Assembly: GCA_013288015.1 (NCBI GenBank)
Contig: JABDCR010000004.1
Location: forward strand, 1-64,000
Direction: 5' to 3'
Source: Bacteroidota bacterium
GTDB lineage: Bacteria; Bacteroidota; Bacteroidia; B-17B0; Aurantibacillaceae
DNA: 64,000 bases
Below the pieces are notes generated by a model. It saw only the letters and a program-made list of their open reading frames with translations, made no database searches and was not told where the DNA came from. Position numbers and translations under genes: made by a program. Of this stretch, positions 54,337 to 63,646 are shown piece by piece. Numbering within the stretch: position 1 is the stretch's first letter; each line of letters opens with the position of its first letter.

Positions 54337-55872
54337 ATGAAAAAAATATTACTTTCCATCCTAATTATATTTTCTTTTGTTGCTGTAAAAGCACAATACA
54401 AAAATTATGGCGATAATTTAACTGATTTAAAAAAGCAAGGCAAGCTAACGGGCAAAGAACGCATTTACAATCCCAATGCAACAAAGCATTTGCAAATAAC
54501 TAAATCAATAAATCAGGTAGCAAAAAATGGCTCGCATAATAATGCAACTATGGGTGTAACATCTACCCAATGTAATTGTTGGATACCAAAAGATACTTCT
54601 TTTCATACGGTTCCGTTTGATGGCAGTGGTGCAAGTGGACCACCAACTCCCGGAGATCCTAATTATGCAAACGATGATTGGTCTACTTATGGTATAACAT
54701 TACCATTTAATTTTTGTTTATACGGAGATACTGTGGGAATTGATTCAACGCATCAATTATTTATAAATAACAATGGTAACATTTCTTTTGGCGCACCTTA
54801 TTCTGATTTTACAGCAGTTCCTTTTCCAAGTGCTCAATATAATATGATAGCTCCTTTTTGGGGGGATGTAGATACAAGAGGTGCTGGCAGTGGATATGTT
54901 TATTATCAATTAACTTCAACTCATTTAATTATTCAGTGGGATAGTGTTGGCTATTTTATGGAACATGATGATAAAAGCAATACATTTCAATTAATTATTA
55001 CAGATGGAACGGATCCACTTTTACCGGTAGGATATAACATTTCTTTTTGTTATGGCGATATGCAATGGACAACAGGAGACGCATCTAGCGGAGTTTTAGG
55101 TTTTAGAGGTTTTCCTGCTACAGTGGGTATAAATAAAGGAGATGGAATAAATTATTTTCAATTGAGTTTATTTGATACTGCCGGTACTGCTTATACAAAC
55201 CCTACCGGAACTCCGGCAAGTGGAGTTGATTGGTTAGATTACAGGTCATTTTTGTTTAACTCTTGCGGTACAAGCAACAATTTACCTCCGCTTTCAATTA
55301 GTAACGACTCTACTGTGTGTGATACAATGAATGTTTATGTAGTAGGCGATACACTTATTATACAACGCCTTAGTTTTATTCCGCCCGAGGCAAATCAATT
55401 TACAACCATAGCGGCGGCATCACCTGATTTAGGCTCTAATTTTTCTGTCATAAATTCAAATTCGGGCGTAGTAGCTTCTTTAACTTTTAGAGTAAGCAGC
55501 AATGGTTTAACCCTGGGTAATTATTATCACATAACTGCAACCAGTACAGATAATGGTACACCTGCTTTAAGCACTACCATGAATTACGTGGTTCATGTAT
55601 TAGATTCTTCAAGCGCTGTTACAGGCATTAAAACAATAAATGACAAACAAATTTCAATTTATCCTAACCCAAACAACGGCAATTTTGTGATAGAAACAAA
55701 TAACACAAAACAATTTATGCAGGTATACGATGTAACAGGCAAAGTTGTTTTAAGTCAAACTATAACAGGTAAAGCAACTATAGATGCCAGCAACTTAAGC
55801 GAAGGTGTTTATAACGTTAGTCTTACAAGTAGCAAAGGTGTTGTAAATAAACGATTGGTTATTGTAAGGTAA
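54337..55872 (+). CDS. secreted nidogen-like (NIDO) domain protein, type A T9SS sorting
   Basis: 511 aa from the ATG at 54337, which begins a clean signal peptide (MKKILLSILIIFSFVAVKAQ); the frame extends 22 codons upstream without need. A NIDO-like adhesive domain covers about 75-300 (NNNGNISFGAPYSDF, MIAPFWGDVDTRG, IIQWDSVGYF). A short beta domain follows to about 420. The type A sorting domain is ISIYPNPNNGNFVI...RLVIVR. Closely related in its first 300 residues to the protein at 57457, which has a different tail. Likely a surface or matrix adhesin. Confidence 0.82.
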   Translation: MKKILLSILIIFSFVAVKAQYKNYGDNLTDLKKQGKLTGKERIYNPNATKHLQITKSINQVAKNGSHNNATMGVTSTQCNCWIPKDTSFHTVPFDGSGASGPPTPGDPNYANDDWSTYGITLPFNFCLYGDTVGIDSTHQLFINNNGNISFGAPYSDFTAVPFPSAQYNMIAPFWGDVDTRGAGSGYVYYQLTSTHLIIQWDSVGYFMEHDDKSNTFQLIITDGTDPLLPVGYNISFCYGDMQWTTGDASSGVLGFRGFPATVGINKGDGINYFQLSLFDTAGTAYTNPTGTPASGVDWLDYRSFLFNSCGTSNNLPPLSISNDSTVCDTMNVYVVGDTLIIQRLSFIPPEANQFTTIAAASPDLGSNFSVINSNSGVVASLTFRVSSNGLTLGNYYHITATSTDNGTPALSTTMNYVVHVLDSSSAVTGIKTINDKQISIYPNPNNGNFVIETNNTKQFMQVYDVTGKVVLSQTITGKATIDASNLSEGVYNVSLTSSKGVVNKRLVIVR

Positions 55873-56006
55873 TTTGTGCCATTTTAATGAATAAATAAGG
55901 CTTTTAGCCTTGCATGCAAGCTTGTGGTTAAATCTTTTTACTTATTTCGTTAAAACTTCAAATCGGTTTAAGAGTTTTTTTGTATTATAGCTTAAAATTT
56001 GCTTGT

Positions 56007-57422
56007 ATGAAGAAACTGAACTTTTCGTTGCATAATATATATATAGCACTTAGCACCTTTTGTTTTTTAATTTCACAAAATATATTTGCCCGTGCCGGTG
56101 GCGGAGGTGGTCATAGTGGTGGAGGTGGCCATAGCGGCGGTGGCGGCGGATACAGCGGCGGTAGTGGTTTTTATAGCACCGGCAGTGGGGGTGGCGGAAG
56201 TTTAAGTACAGGCACTATTGTTATCATTATTATTGCAGTAGTAATTTATTTATATCTTAAAAAAAGCGGCAAACTGGGTGGCATTACAGGCGGAGATGAT
56301 GATGGCGATGATGTAGTACAAAGCATGCCCGATAAACCATTACCCGAAGGATTAGATAAAGAAAAAATAAAATCTTCTTTTTTAAGCATACAAGATGCAT
56401 GGCAGAAAAAAGAATTGAAAAACGTGCGCAAGTGGGTTTCTGATGGGGTGTATCAGCGTTTTAATGCGCAGTTTGCCATGATGAACAAACTATCGCAGGT
56501 AAATAAGTTAATTAATATAAAAGTAGATGGCATTAAACTTGCCAATGCAGGTGTTGATGGTCATTATCAAACTGCCGATGTAGCGGTTAGTTTTACTATG
56601 GATGATGAATTTATAAGCGACAAATATCCTTCATTCAACCAAAAATTCAGAGGCGAAAGTGCCATGGAGTACTGGACGTTTATAAAACGTAACGATGCGC
56701 AACAAAATAAAAATTTATATAACGATAATAATTGCCCTAATTGTGGTGCTACGTTTGATGTGAGCATGGGTGAGATTAGTCGTTGCAGTGCTTGTGGCAC
56801 ACTTACTAATAATGCTAGTTACGATTGGGTGTTAAGCGAAATTACACAAGAAGATGATTATAACGGTGGTACCAATTTTGGAAGATTAGCGGAGTTACAA
56901 GCGCTCACCAAAAACGATAATTTATTTTCGGTACAGCGTATAGAAGATGTAGCATCTAATGTGTTTATGCAAACAATGGAAGTTCTATCGGGCGCACCCG
57001 AAAAAAAATTAACTCGTTTTGCCGATACAGAAACCACTCAAAATATTTTAGCGCATAAAAAGGAGTTGGGCAATTTTATATTCGACCGTTTATATTTAAA
57101 CGATGTTGATTTGGTAGACTTTAATACAAACAACGAACGATTGAATTTAATTTTCTCGTTAAAAGCAACCTACCAACGTGTACAAGCCGGAGAGAAACTA
57201 AAATTGATAGATAACGATATGGTTACAAAGCATTATGCCATCGTACTATCTAAAAACATAAGAGCCCTGCAAACTGCCGAAAAAGAAACTGTATTTAGTT
57301 ACGAGTGCGCAAATTGTGGTGCACCTTTTACCGATACTACTAATGATGTTTGCCCTTATTGCAGTGCTGCCATTATTGACTTTAATCGTAATTGGGTGCT
57401 TACATTTTTTAAAATGAATTAA
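56007..57422 (+). CDS. Tim44-like domain protein with Gly-rich segment and two zinc ribbons
   Basis: 471 aa from the ATG at 56007. Signal/anchor (about 1-28), a Gly/Ser/His-rich stretch (GGGGGHSGGGGHSGGGGG), a membrane helix near 70-85, and a Tim44-like domain from about 115 (KIKSSFLSIQDAWQKKELKNV). A zinc ribbon follows in the middle (CPNCGATF...CSACG near 240-265) and a second one at the C-terminus (CANCGAPF...CPYCSA). Tim44-like bacterial proteins are membrane-associated with unknown roles. It lies between two NIDO paralogues but is probably unrelated to them. Confidence 0.75.
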   Translation: MKKLNFSLHNIYIALSTFCFLISQNIFARAGGGGGHSGGGGHSGGGGGYSGGSGFYSTGSGGGGSLSTGTIVIIIIAVVIYLYLKKSGKLGGITGGDDDGDDVVQSMPDKPLPEGLDKEKIKSSFLSIQDAWQKKELKNVRKWVSDGVYQRFNAQFAMMNKLSQVNKLINIKVDGIKLANAGVDGHYQTADVAVSFTMDDEFISDKYPSFNQKFRGESAMEYWTFIKRNDAQQNKNLYNDNNCPNCGATFDVSMGEISRCSACGTLTNNASYDWVLSEITQEDDYNGGTNFGRLAELQALTKNDNLFSVQRIEDVASNVFMQTMEVLSGAPEKKLTRFADTETTQNILAHKKELGNFIFDRLYLNDVDLVDFNTNNERLNLIFSLKATYQRVQAGEKLKLIDNDMVTKHYAIVLSKNIRALQTAEKETVFSYECANCGAPFTDTTNDVCPYCSAAIIDFNRNWVLTFFKMN

Positions 57423-57456
57423 TGATAACTTTAAAACTTTATTTAATTAAAACAGC

Positions 57457-60400
57457 ATGAAAAAAATACTACTTGTTACTCTAATCACTTTGTCTTTTAT
57501 TTCGGTAAAAGCGCAGTATAAACACATTGGTGATAGTTTGTGTAAATTAAAACAACAGGGTAAACTAACCGGAGACGAGCAGTTTTATAATCCTAACGGT
57601 ACTAAAACCCTGCACCTTTCAACTTTAGTTAATTCAAAAAAAGGTTCGCATAATAATAGTACTATGTCGTCTTCAACAGCATGTAATTGCTGGATACCGC
57701 GAGATTCATCGTTTCATGTTGTACCATTAGATGGTAGCGGTTCAAGCACGGGGCCAGGTGTGCCTCCAAATTACGCTAACGATGATTGGTCGACTAATGG
57801 CATTACACTGCCATTTAACTTTTGTTTTTATGGTGCACCGGCCGGAAATGCAAGTAATCAATTGTATATTAATAATAACGGAAACATATCTTTTGGCGCA
57901 CCTTATTCAACATTTTCGGCAGTTGCTTTTCCAAGTAATCAGTATACAATGGTTGCGCCATTTTGGAGTGATGTTGATACCGATGGACCTAATAGCAGAT
58001 ATGTTTGGTATAAAATGACTTCAACTTATTTAATTATTCAGTGGGATAGTGTTGGTTATTATATGGCACATGATGATAAATTAAACACCTATCAATTAAT
58101 TATTACAGATGGAAACGACCCAATTTTACCTGCTGGAAATAATATTTCATTTTGTTATGGCGATATGCAATGGACTACCGGTGATGCTTCTGGCGGAACT
58201 AATGGTTTTGGTGGAACACCTGCAACAGTTGGGATAAATAAAGGTGACGGTACCACTTATTTTCAATTAAGTCTGTTTGATAATTCTGGAAGCACTTTTA
58301 CTAACCCAAGCGGAACTCCTACTGCAAGTGGTGTTAATTGGCTTGATTATAAATCTTTTTATTTTAATTCTTGTGGCTCAGGTGGCAACATTGCCCCATT
58401 ACCTACAAGTGGTTTATCTCCTTGCGGACAAGATACTTTAAAGATTTGTGCCGTAGGCGATACACTTCTTCAAACGGTTAGTTTTACCGGACCAGAGCCT
58501 GCCCAATCTGTTAGCGTAACTGCATCGGGTGGTGGAGCATTAGCCGGACATTTTTCGGTTGTAAATTCAACACCGGGCACAACGGCATCTTTAACTTTTA
58601 TGGTAAATAGTGCCGGTTTAACTCCCGGTTTTTATACCGTAACTGTAACGGGAACAGATAATGGTACACCTGTTTTAAGTACAACATTAACCTATATCAT
58701 TAATATATTAAATGCACCTATTCCAAGCCCGGCAATAACGGTAAGCCCTGCAATAACTTGCGGTACCGCGCCTCCGCTTATCACCTTAACCAATAGTAGT
58801 AGTTATGATAGTTATACTTGGAGCACGGGCGCAACAACTTTTACTACCAGTGTGGCTGTTACAACTACGGTACAAGTAACTGTTACAAAAAACGGTTGTT
58901 CAAAAACCGGCTCGGTGGTAGCGCAAATTTATCCGGTTCCAAGCCCTGTAGTTAATGGGGCTTTAAATATTTGTCCACCAAGTGTAAATACAGTACTGTC
59001 TGTAAATCAGCCTGTAATGGGCGGAACGGCTCCATTTACCTATAATTGGGATGCTGGTGCTTCTACAACTTTTACATTAACTGCAGCACCCGGCACACAT
59101 TCGGTTATGGTAACCGATGCGCATGGTTGTAAAGATTCGGTATCGGTAACTGTTACCACAAACACAGCAACGGCAAATCCGGTAACCATATCATCGGCAG
59201 GTAGTTTGTGTGCAGGTAGCATAGTTCTTTCTTCATCTATTACAAATGCAACATCTTATTTATGGCAACCCGGTGGCGGAACTGCTTCTACATATACAGT
59301 AAGTGCACCTGGTACATATAGTTTATCGGTAGCTATAAACGGATGTAGTTCATCAACCACATATACGTTAGCTAATCCGGTAACACCTACTCTAACCGTT
59401 TTAGGTGACACATCTATTTGTGCAGGATCGAGCACAACACTTACAGTAAGTGCAACTCCCGCAGGAGTATATACATATACTTGGTCAAACGGAGCTACAC
59501 CTATGGGAAATGGCACAACGCAAATAATAAACACAACAGGAAATTTATATAATGTAATAGGTGTAAACAGTAGTACGCAATGCAAAAGCATTTTAACATT
59601 TACCATAAATAATTATAATAATCCAACAGTATCTATTAATGGAAATAGTACCATGTGTGCTGCTGTACCTCATGATTTATTAACGGCTGTTCCTGTTGGT
59701 GCAAATGGTCCATATACTTATTCTTGGTCGCCGGGGGCAACGGTTACAACACAAACAAATAGCGTTACAAGTCCTCATACATATAGTGTTGTAGTTACCG
59801 ATAGTAAAGGTTGTAAAGCAAGCGCGCAGTTTGTAGTTAAATTAAGTAACCCTTCGTTGCATATGCTGCCTTATTATATCTGTCCAAATCAATCAACCAT
59901 TATGCATGCACATGGTTCGGGAACTCCCCCTCTTACTTATGTATGGTATCCTGGACCAATAACAGGGTCGTCTTACACAACTTCAACAGCGGGTAATTAT
60001 GCAGTTGTTATGACCGATTTTTATGGTTGTAAAGATTCGGTTACAGTTAACGTGATTCAAAACCCTAAGCCTCAGGCAAACTTTACCTATAGTCCGGCAA
60101 CTCCTGAAGATAACACGCCTGTAGGTTTTTCTAATACATCAACTATAGTCACACCCGATTCGATAGCATGGGATATGTGGAATTTTGGTGATGGCAATAA
60201 CGATACTGTTTCGTCTATCCAAAACCCAGTGCACACATATACCGTTGGTGGAACTTATCCTGTTACTTTAATTGTAGCAAGCAAAGAAGGTTGTTTAGAT
60301 ACTATTGTGAAAAATGTAGTTATTCAGTTTGCCATTATCGCTCCAAATATTATTACTCCTAACGGAGATGGATTAAACGAATTTTTAGCGTTTAAAAACC

Positions 60401-60582
60401 TGCTTTATTTTAAAAATAATAAAATATGGATTTATAATCGTTGGGGTACTTTAATTTATCAGGATAATGATTATAAAAATAACTGGACGGGTAAAGATTA
60501 TAGCGATGGCACTTATTTCTACATCTTAGAAGTTCCAGATAAACCTAAAACCTTTAAAGGATTTTTTGAGAGTTTAAAATAG
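57457..60582 (+). CDS. secreted NIDO/PKD protein with type B (CHU_C) T9SS sorting domain
   Basis: 1041 aa. Signal peptide (1-20, ending VKAQ), then a NIDO-like domain (about 70-300) paralogous to the previous NIDO gene. Next come several Ig/PKD-like repeats rich in Thr/Ser with regular C-x pairs (about 310-860), a PKD domain with WNFGDGN near 900-960, and a C-terminal type B sorting domain IITPNGDGLNEFL...IYNRWGTLIYQ. Type B tails are handled by a distinct T9SS attachment route. Probably a large surface adhesin or filament. Followed by a promoter for the LptF/G gene. Confidence 0.85.
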   Translation: MKKILLVTLITLSFISVKAQYKHIGDSLCKLKQQGKLTGDEQFYNPNGTKTLHLSTLVNSKKGSHNNSTMSSSTACNCWIPRDSSFHVVPLDGSGSSTGPGVPPNYANDDWSTNGITLPFNFCFYGAPAGNASNQLYINNNGNISFGAPYSTFSAVAFPSNQYTMVAPFWSDVDTDGPNSRYVWYKMTSTYLIIQWDSVGYYMAHDDKLNTYQLIITDGNDPILPAGNNISFCYGDMQWTTGDASGGTNGFGGTPATVGINKGDGTTYFQLSLFDNSGSTFTNPSGTPTASGVNWLDYKSFYFNSCGSGGNIAPLPTSGLSPCGQDTLKICAVGDTLLQTVSFTGPEPAQSVSVTASGGGALAGHFSVVNSTPGTTASLTFMVNSAGLTPGFYTVTVTGTDNGTPVLSTTLTYIINILNAPIPSPAITVSPAITCGTAPPLITLTNSSSYDSYTWSTGATTFTTSVAVTTTVQVTVTKNGCSKTGSVVAQIYPVPSPVVNGALNICPPSVNTVLSVNQPVMGGTAPFTYNWDAGASTTFTLTAAPGTHSVMVTDAHGCKDSVSVTVTTNTATANPVTISSAGSLCAGSIVLSSSITNATSYLWQPGGGTASTYTVSAPGTYSLSVAINGCSSSTTYTLANPVTPTLTVLGDTSICAGSSTTLTVSATPAGVYTYTWSNGATPMGNGTTQIINTTGNLYNVIGVNSSTQCKSILTFTINNYNNPTVSINGNSTMCAAVPHDLLTAVPVGANGPYTYSWSPGATVTTQTNSVTSPHTYSVVVTDSKGCKASAQFVVKLSNPSLHMLPYYICPNQSTIMHAHGSGTPPLTYVWYPGPITGSSYTTSTAGNYAVVMTDFYGCKDSVTVNVIQNPKPQANFTYSPATPEDNTPVGFSNTSTIVTPDSIAWDMWNFGDGNNDTVSSIQNPVHTYTVGGTYPVTLIVASKEGCLDTIVKNVVIQFAIIAPNIITPNGDGLNEFLAFKNLLYFKNNKIWIYNRWGTLIYQDNDYKNNWTGKDYSDGTYFYILEVPDKPKTFKGFFESLK

Positions 60583-60641
60583 ACTTTGAATGTTCTTTTT
60601 ATTAATGAATTACTAGTTCATTAACTTAAAGATTAAACGGC

Positions 60642-60649
60642 TACCTTTG
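60642..60649 (+). promoter_or_regulatory. -7 promoter element of the LptF/G gene
   Basis: TACCTTTG, a perfect TAnnTTTG box, only 5 bp before the ATG. If used, the transcript would be almost leaderless. Confidence 0.45.
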
Positions 60650-60654
60650 CGCGC

Positions 60655-61761
60655 ATGTTTCTTAAAACGATAGACAGATATATTTTAAAAAAATTTATCG
60701 GCACCTTTATTTTTTCTATCATGCTTATTATTTGCGTTGTTGTTATTTTTGATATTTCCGAAAAAGTAGACAATTTTATTCATGCCTCTTTACGCGAAAT
60801 TATTTTCGACCATTATTTAAACTTCATTCCTTTTTTTGCCAATAAGCTTAGCCCCTTATTCGCTTTTATTTCGGTTATTTTCTTCACTTCAAAAATGGCA
60901 ACCCGTTACGAAACTGTTGCTATATTGAGTAGTGGCATAACTTACAGAAGATTTTTGCGACCTTATATCATTGGTGCAGGTTGTATAGCGCTTACATCTT
61001 TATATATCAGTCATTTTATAATTCCTAAAGCAAACCGACACAAACAGGCTTTTGAGGATAAGTATATAAACCAGCATTATCAAACAACGGCACGCAACAT
61101 ACACCGTCAGTTAGATAAAAACACGGTAATTTATATGGAAAGCTATTCGGATGGAGATAAGCGCTGTAATAGATTTACCCTGGAAAAAATAAAAAACTAC
61201 CAGCAATATTATATGCTTAATGCAGATAATATAAGATGGGATACATTAAAGAAAAAATGGATAGCTTATAATTATTATGAACGTATAGCACATAGCGATA
61301 GCTCTCAAAAAAACTCGGCTAGACGTTACACAGAGGAGTTAAAGTTTGGGGCAGAGAAAGAAATTGATATAAATTTTAAACCCATTGATATGGGACGTAT
61401 AGAAAGTAAAGTAGAAGTGATGACCTATCCTGAATTGACAAAATTTATTGCTGATGAAACGGAAAAAGGCTCAAGTGGCATAGAGCGTTTTGAGGTAGAA
61501 AATTACATGCGCACGGCTTTCCCGTTTTCCACTTTTATTTTAACCATTATTGGTGTTTGTATTTCATCACGCAGGGTGCGTGGTGGCATAGGTTTACACT
61601 TGGCTATGGGTTTATTATTGGCAGCTTCTTATATGCTGTTTTCGCAAGTATCTTCTACGTTTGCTATTAATGGTTTAATGTCGCCTTTGCTGGCAGTTTG
61701 GATACCGAATTTTTTATACGGGGGCATTGCTTTTTATTTATACCACACAGCGCAGAAGTAG
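60655..61761 (+). CDS. LptF/LptG family lipopolysaccharide export permease
   Basis: 368 aa with six membrane helices: two at the N-terminus (about 15-40 and 60-80), one near 100-120, and three at the end (about 280-365), with a large periplasmic loop between. The start FLKTIDRYILKKFIGTFIFS and the C-terminal RRVRGGIGLHLAMGLLL match the YjgP/YjgQ family. It forms the transmembrane part of the LptB2FG transporter that extracts LPS; whether it is F or G cannot be told. Converges on ftsX with a 9-bp gap. Confidence 0.9.
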   Translation: MFLKTIDRYILKKFIGTFIFSIMLIICVVVIFDISEKVDNFIHASLREIIFDHYLNFIPFFANKLSPLFAFISVIFFTSKMATRYETVAILSSGITYRRFLRPYIIGAGCIALTSLYISHFIIPKANRHKQAFEDKYINQHYQTTARNIHRQLDKNTVIYMESYSDGDKRCNRFTLEKIKNYQQYYMLNADNIRWDTLKKKWIAYNYYERIAHSDSSQKNSARRYTEELKFGAEKEIDINFKPIDMGRIESKVEVMTYPELTKFIADETEKGSSGIERFEVENYMRTAFPFSTFILTIIGVCISSRRVRGGIGLHLAMGLLLAASYMLFSQVSSTFAINGLMSPLLAVWIPNFLYGGIAFYLYHTAQK

Positions 61762-61770
61762 GTAGGATGA

Positions 61771-62691
61771 TTAAAAATATAAATCCTCAGCTTTTAAGCG
61801 AAGATATTTTCTTACCGAAAGGGCAGAACTTAAGCCTGATATTAGTATACCAAGCGAAATAGTTACTAAAAATAAAATCAGTAAATAATTGGGGTTTTGC
61901 ACCACTAACAATTCAGGTATAAATTTATTGGAGGCTATTATAAAAACAACCACCAGTATATCGGCTATAATGCCTGCAATTACACCGTTTATTATACCGT
62001 TAATGATAAATGGTTTTCTGATAAACGATTGTGTAGCACCTACCAAATACATGGTTTTTAATAAAAAGCGTTTAGAGTAAATAGATAAACGAATGGTGTT
62101 ATTAATTAAAGCAACTGCAATTATTATAAGAAGAGCCGAGAAGAATAAAATAATGGCACTTATTTTTTGCGTGTTTTTATTAATGTTTTCTACCAACACT
62201 TTTTGGTAAACAACTTCGCGTACAATTTTTTCTGAGGCAATTTCTTTTTCAATCCATACTAAACTATCGGGGTTAGCGTACTCAGCTTTTATGTTTGCGT
62301 TAATTGAAGAGGGCAGGGGGTTAAAACCTAAAAAGGTAACAAAATCATCACCTGTTTTTTGTTTCATTTCTTCGGCAGCTTCTTCTTTGCTTTTGTAGGC
62401 TACATTTTTGATGTAGATGGCAGCTTCCATTGTTTTCTTAAGCTTATCAATTTCAGGCTGAGGTGCATCTTCTTTTAAATATACCTGAAAACCTACATTT
62501 TCTTTTACATGGTTTACAATTAAGCGCGCATTAATAAATACCCAGCCAACCAAGGCTAATAAAAATAAAACTAAAGATAAACTCATTACCACCGTAACTG
62601 ATGAAGTTTTTATTTTACTTTGCAGTGTGTTGCGTGCCATATCAAAGGCTAATGTACATTTGCTTTTTAGTTGTTTAACTTTGATAGCCAC
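61771..62691 (-). CDS. ftsX: cell division protein FtsX
   Basis: 306 aa membrane component of the FtsEX complex, which controls peptidoglycan hydrolases at the septum. One N-terminal helix (about 30-55), a periplasmic domain (about 60-180) and three C-terminal helices (about 185-300) match the family, with VYLKEDAPQPEIDKLK and LVGATQSFIRKPFIINGIINGVI. The start is a GTG at 62691; a stop lies two codons upstream, and no ATG gives the full N-terminus. No ftsE is adjacent, which is usual in Bacteroidota. Diverges from queG by 25 bp. Confidence 0.9.
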   Translation of the reverse strand: MAIKVKQLKSKCTLAFDMARNTLQSKIKTSSVTVVMSLSLVLFLLALVGWVFINARLIVNHVKENVGFQVYLKEDAPQPEIDKLKKTMEAAIYIKNVAYKSKEEAAEEMKQKTGDDFVTFLGFNPLPSSINANIKAEYANPDSLVWIEKEIASEKIVREVVYQKVLVENINKNTQKISAIILFFSALLIIIAVALINNTIRLSIYSKRFLLKTMYLVGATQSFIRKPFIINGIINGVIAGIIADILVVVFIIASNKFIPELLVVQNPNYLLILFLVTISLGILISGLSSALSVRKYLRLKAEDLYF

Positions 62692-62716
62692 GTTTTAACT
62701 AACACACAGTTGTTGA

Positions 62717-63640
62717 ATGCCCTTGCCTAAACAAACATATACTACGCTTATAAAACAACATGCCAAGCGCTTGGGTTTTGAATATTGTGGTATATCTAAA
62801 GCCGATTTTTTAGAAGAAGAAGCTCCGCGTTTAGAAAAGTGGTTGAATAACAACATGCATGGCGAAATGAAGTATATGGAAAACTACTTCGATAAACGCT
62901 TAGACCCCCGCTTGTTGGTTGATGGTGCTAAATCAGTAGTATCCTTATTACTTAATTATTATCCCGAGAAAGAACAAAACCCTGATGCGCCAAAAATTTC
63001 TAAATACGCTTATGGAAGTGATTATCATTTTGTGATAAAAGAAAAATGCAAAACACTGATTGATGTTTTAAAAGAAGAGATTGGCGATGTAAACGGACGC
63101 TGCTTTGTTGATTCTGCTCCCGTTATGGATAAAGCTTGGGCACAAAAATCGGGTTTAGGTTGGGTAGGAAAAAATAGTAACCTCATTAATAAAAACAGTG
63201 GCTCTTTCTTTTTTATTGCCGAACTTATTATTGATGTAGAACTTGAGTATGATGGACCAATAAAAGATTATTGCGGCACTTGCACTCGTTGTATAGATGC
63301 TTGTCCTACCAATGCCATAGTTGAACCGTATGTGGTTGATGGTAGTAAATGTATTTCGTACTTCACGATTGAGTTGAAAGAAAATATACCGACTGATTAC
63401 AAAAATAAATTTGATAACTGGGCTTTTGGCTGCGATGTCTGTCAGGATGTTTGCCCTTGGAATCGTTTTAGTAAAGCACATACCGAACCCTTATTTAATA
63501 ATAACAGCGATTTATTAGATTGGGATGCGAAACAATGGCAAGAAATAACCCAAGAAGTTTTTAGTAAAGTGTTTAAAAACTCGGCCGTTAAACGTACCGG
63601 TTTTAAAGGTTTGAAACGAAATATAGATTTTTTGAAATAA
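62717..63640 (+). CDS. queG: epoxyqueuosine reductase
   Basis: Performs the last step of queuosine synthesis in tRNA, reducing epoxyqueuosine with cobalamin and two 4Fe-4S clusters. 307 aa with [12 protein letters not shown] at the start, [11 protein letters not shown], and [22 protein letters not shown]. The ferredoxin motifs are [16 protein letters not shown] and [13 protein letters not shown]. The length is close to the minimal family size, without the C-terminal HEAT repeats of some homologues. Like icmF, it depends on cobalamin. Confidence 0.95.
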   Translation: MPLPKQTYTTLIKQHAKRLGFEYCGISKADFLEEEAPRLEKWLNNNMHGEMKYMENYFDKRLDPRLLVDGAKSVVSLLLNYYPEKEQNPDAPKISKYAYGSDYHFVIKEKCKTLIDVLKEEIGDVNGRCFVDSAPVMDKAWAQKSGLGWVGKNSNLINKNSGSFFFIAELIIDVELEYDGPIKDYCGTCTRCIDACPTNAIVEPYVVDGSKCISYFTIELKENIPTDYKNKFDNWAFGCDVCQDVCPWNRFSKAHTEPLFNNNSDLLDWDAKQWQEITQEVFSKVFKNSAVKRTGFKGLKRNIDFLK

Positions 63641-63646
63641 TAAGTT

